Assembly: GCF_014201315.1 (NCBI RefSeq)
Contig: NZ_JACHDY010000004.1
Location: forward strand, 186,001-250,000
Direction of reading: 5' to 3'
Length of the DNA stretch: 64,000 nt
Source: Edaphobacter lichenicola
Lineage (GTDB): Bacteria; Acidobacteriota; Terriglobia; Terriglobales; Acidobacteriaceae
The notes beneath the pieces are model-generated. The model did not search any database, was not told the DNA's origin, and saw only the letters and a program-made list of their open reading frames with translations. This document shows positions 62,799-64,000 of this stretch, one piece after another. A program made the position numbers and the translations under genes. How positions within the stretch are numbered: the first letter of the stretch is position 1; every line of letters starts with the position of its first letter.

Positions 62799-63275
62799 GT
62801 GGCAATGGAAAAAGCAACATTTGGAGCAGGATGTTTTTGGGGAGTTGAGACCCGTTTTGGCGAGATCACAGGTGTTATCGACACAACCGTAGGATACGAA
62901 GGCGGCGATCTCGAACACCCAACCTATAAAGAAGTCTGTACTGACCGCACCGGCCATGCGGAGGTTGTCGAAGTCACCTTCGATCCATCCCGCGTCTCTT
63001 ACGAAACACTGTTGGACGCCTTCTTCGCTCTCCACGATCCCACCCAGCTTAATCGCCAGGGTCCGGACTGGGGCACACAGTATCGCAGCGTTATCTTCAC
63101 CCACACCAACGAGCAGTTCGCCCAGGCCCGCGCCAAGATCGCCGAGCTAAGCGCCGCCGGCTCTTATCGCAAACCCATCGCAACCCAGGTCGTTCCTGCC
63201 ACCACGTTCTGGAAGGCCGAAGAGTATCACCAGAGGTATCTCGAAAAGCGTGGCATGGTGAGCTGCCACATCTAA
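62799..63275 (+). CDS. msrA: peptide methionine-S-sulfoxide reductase
   Basis: This 158-residue enzyme reduces methionine-S-sulfoxide in proteins. The catalytic motif is FGAGCFWGVETRF, followed by GVIDTTVGYEGGDLEHPTYKEVCTDRTGHAEVV and FWKAEEYHQRYL. AAGGAG is seven bases before the GTG at 62799; an ATG two codons on is more distant. The ending EKRGMVSCHI keeps one resolving cysteine candidate. Confidence 0.95.
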   Translation: MAMEKATFGAGCFWGVETRFGEITGVIDTTVGYEGGDLEHPTYKEVCTDRTGHAEVVEVTFDPSRVSYETLLDAFFALHDPTQLNRQGPDWGTQYRSVIFTHTNEQFAQARAKIAELSAAGSYRKPIATQVVPATTFWKAEEYHQRYLEKRGMVSCHI

Positions 63276-63294
63276 CCTCATCCCAACTCAATCA

Positions 63295-63336
63295 AAAACG
63301 GCGGCAACGATTCCATGTATTCGTTGCCGCCGTTTT
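63295..63336. terminator. bidirectional terminator between msrA and the permease gene
   Basis: A perfect 16-bp stem (63295-63310 with 63321-63336) and a 10-base loop lie between two convergent genes. Each strand ends its stem in four Ts, with more thymines on the minus-strand side, so it can terminate both. Confidence 0.85.
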
Positions 63337-63361
63337 CTATCTCCGGCAAAGCCAGAGAAAC

Positions 63362-64000
63362 TTATTCCGCACGCAGCGCAGTCGTCGGGTGGACCGAAGA
63401 CGCACGTCGCGCCGGCACAATCGCCGCAACCACAGCGACTACGGCAATCAACAAAATCACGCCGGCCAGCGTCAGCGGATCTGCCGATGAGACTCCAAAG
63501 AGCTGACTCCGCAGCAACCGCGCCAGCAGCACCGAGCAGGGAATCGCCAGCACAATCCCAATCCCGGCCAGACGCAGCACATCGGCCAGCACCAGCCGCG
63601 ATACTCCCAGCCGCGTTGACCCAAGCGCGATGCGAATGCCAATCTCCCGCGTGCGCTGCGTCGTCGAGAACGCAAGCACACCATACAGACCAACCCCCGC
63701 GAGCATCGTCGCCAGCAGGCCAAACGAGATCGCCAGCAGCTCGATCATCCGTTCATTCCCGAGCGTCGTATCAATCTGTTCGTCCATCGTTCTCAGCTCA
63801 TCCACTGCGAGGCCAGGATCAATCTGTTTCATCGCCTGCCGCACCATCGCGAAGCTCTGCTCCGGTCGCGTCGCCGTGCGGAGATACAGATAGAGCTGGT
63901 CCGCACTCTTTGCCTGCTTCATTGGAGAAAACAGTGTCGGACTGGCCGCATCCCGCAAGTTCCCATGCTTCGCGTCTCGCGTCACACCGACGATGGTCAT
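63362..64000 (-). CDS. ADOP-type ABC permease, C-terminal part (runs off the window)
   Basis: The 212 residues seen are the second half of a duplicated FtsX/MacB permease: a periplasmic segment (LYLYLRTATRPEQSFAMVRQAMKQIDPGLAV), then three helices (ISFGLLATMLAGVGLYGVLAF, LRLAGIGIVLAIPCSVLLARLL, LAGVILLIAVVAVVAAIVPARRASSVHP) and the terminal TTALRAE. The REIGIRIALG loop is typical. The start lies beyond position 64000. It is a paralogue of the permease at 30679-33339. Confidence 0.9.
   Translation of the reverse strand: MTIVGVTRDAKHGNLRDAASPTLFSPMKQAKSADQLYLYLRTATRPEQSFAMVRQAMKQIDPGLAVDELRTMDEQIDTTLGNERMIELLAISFGLLATMLAGVGLYGVLAFSTTQRTREIGIRIALGSTRLGVSRLVLADVLRLAGIGIVLAIPCSVLLARLLRSQLFGVSSADPLTLAGVILLIAVVAVVAAIVPARRASSVHPTTALRAE

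Overview
The window reads as a high-GC chromosomal segment of an acidobacterium, most likely family Acidobacteriaceae (Granulicella, Terriglobus or Edaphobacter-like). This is inferred from ADOP-type orphan ABC permeases with PadR control, PEP-CTERM proteins, many signal-peptide proteins with no family I can name, and dense gene packing. There is no rRNA, CRISPR array, prophage or intact insertion sequence, and I found no tRNA by eye. Nearly everything is housekeeping or accessory chromosomal DNA.

Layout. 0-12.7 kb: two secreted proteins, a truncated UvrC-like protein, and a split tldD/tldE pair. Two tandem 102-residue zinc-finger-like proteins follow tldD, the first translationally coupled to it. 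Then come a DUF1906 protein, a DinB/YfiT protein, a GNAT acetyltransferase, a PD-(D/E)XK-like protein and a Dus synthase. 12.7-16.4 kb: rpmE with a clear terminator, a low-GC DnaC/DnaI-type helicase loader, small membrane proteins, and an OmpA-like protein behind a candidate sigma-54 promoter. 16.5-28.2 kb: kdsA, a ForCE-like formate dehydrogenase pair, a CCA-transferase, tsaD, cysS and formate-tetrahydrofolate ligase. 28.2-39.2 kb: a cupin, a DMT exporter, a PadR-ADOP operon, a class III aminotransferase, an SDR, a TPR protein and a TetR regulator. 39.3-48.6 kb: a secreted protein, an MFS transporter, a methyltransferase, a GAF-GGDEF diguanylate cyclase and moaA. 48.7-63.3 kb: small proteins, a SIMPL protein, an acyltransferase, M50 protease-trpS-scpA, then scpB, rluB and msrA interrupted by two PEP-CTERM proteins, a phosphate transporter and an OafA-type acyltransferase. 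The last gene is an ADOP permease cut by the window edge.

Links between genes. Formate dehydrogenase, formate-THF ligase and moaA (molybdenum cofactor) together suggest formate/C1 metabolism. scpA and scpB both carry long acidic, alanine-rich extensions beyond the usual condensin-partner core. The TetR gene and the distant SDR gene have the same promoter/operator layout, so they probably form one regulon.

The most unusual structure is a family of about 190-bp palindromic intergenic elements (six copies: 16.4, 21.2, 28.2, 33.8, 35.7 and 54.1 kb). Four lie between convergent genes and four come within 10 bp of a stop codon. Their arm sequences differ between copies while staying complementary within a copy, so base-paired structure appears to be conserved.
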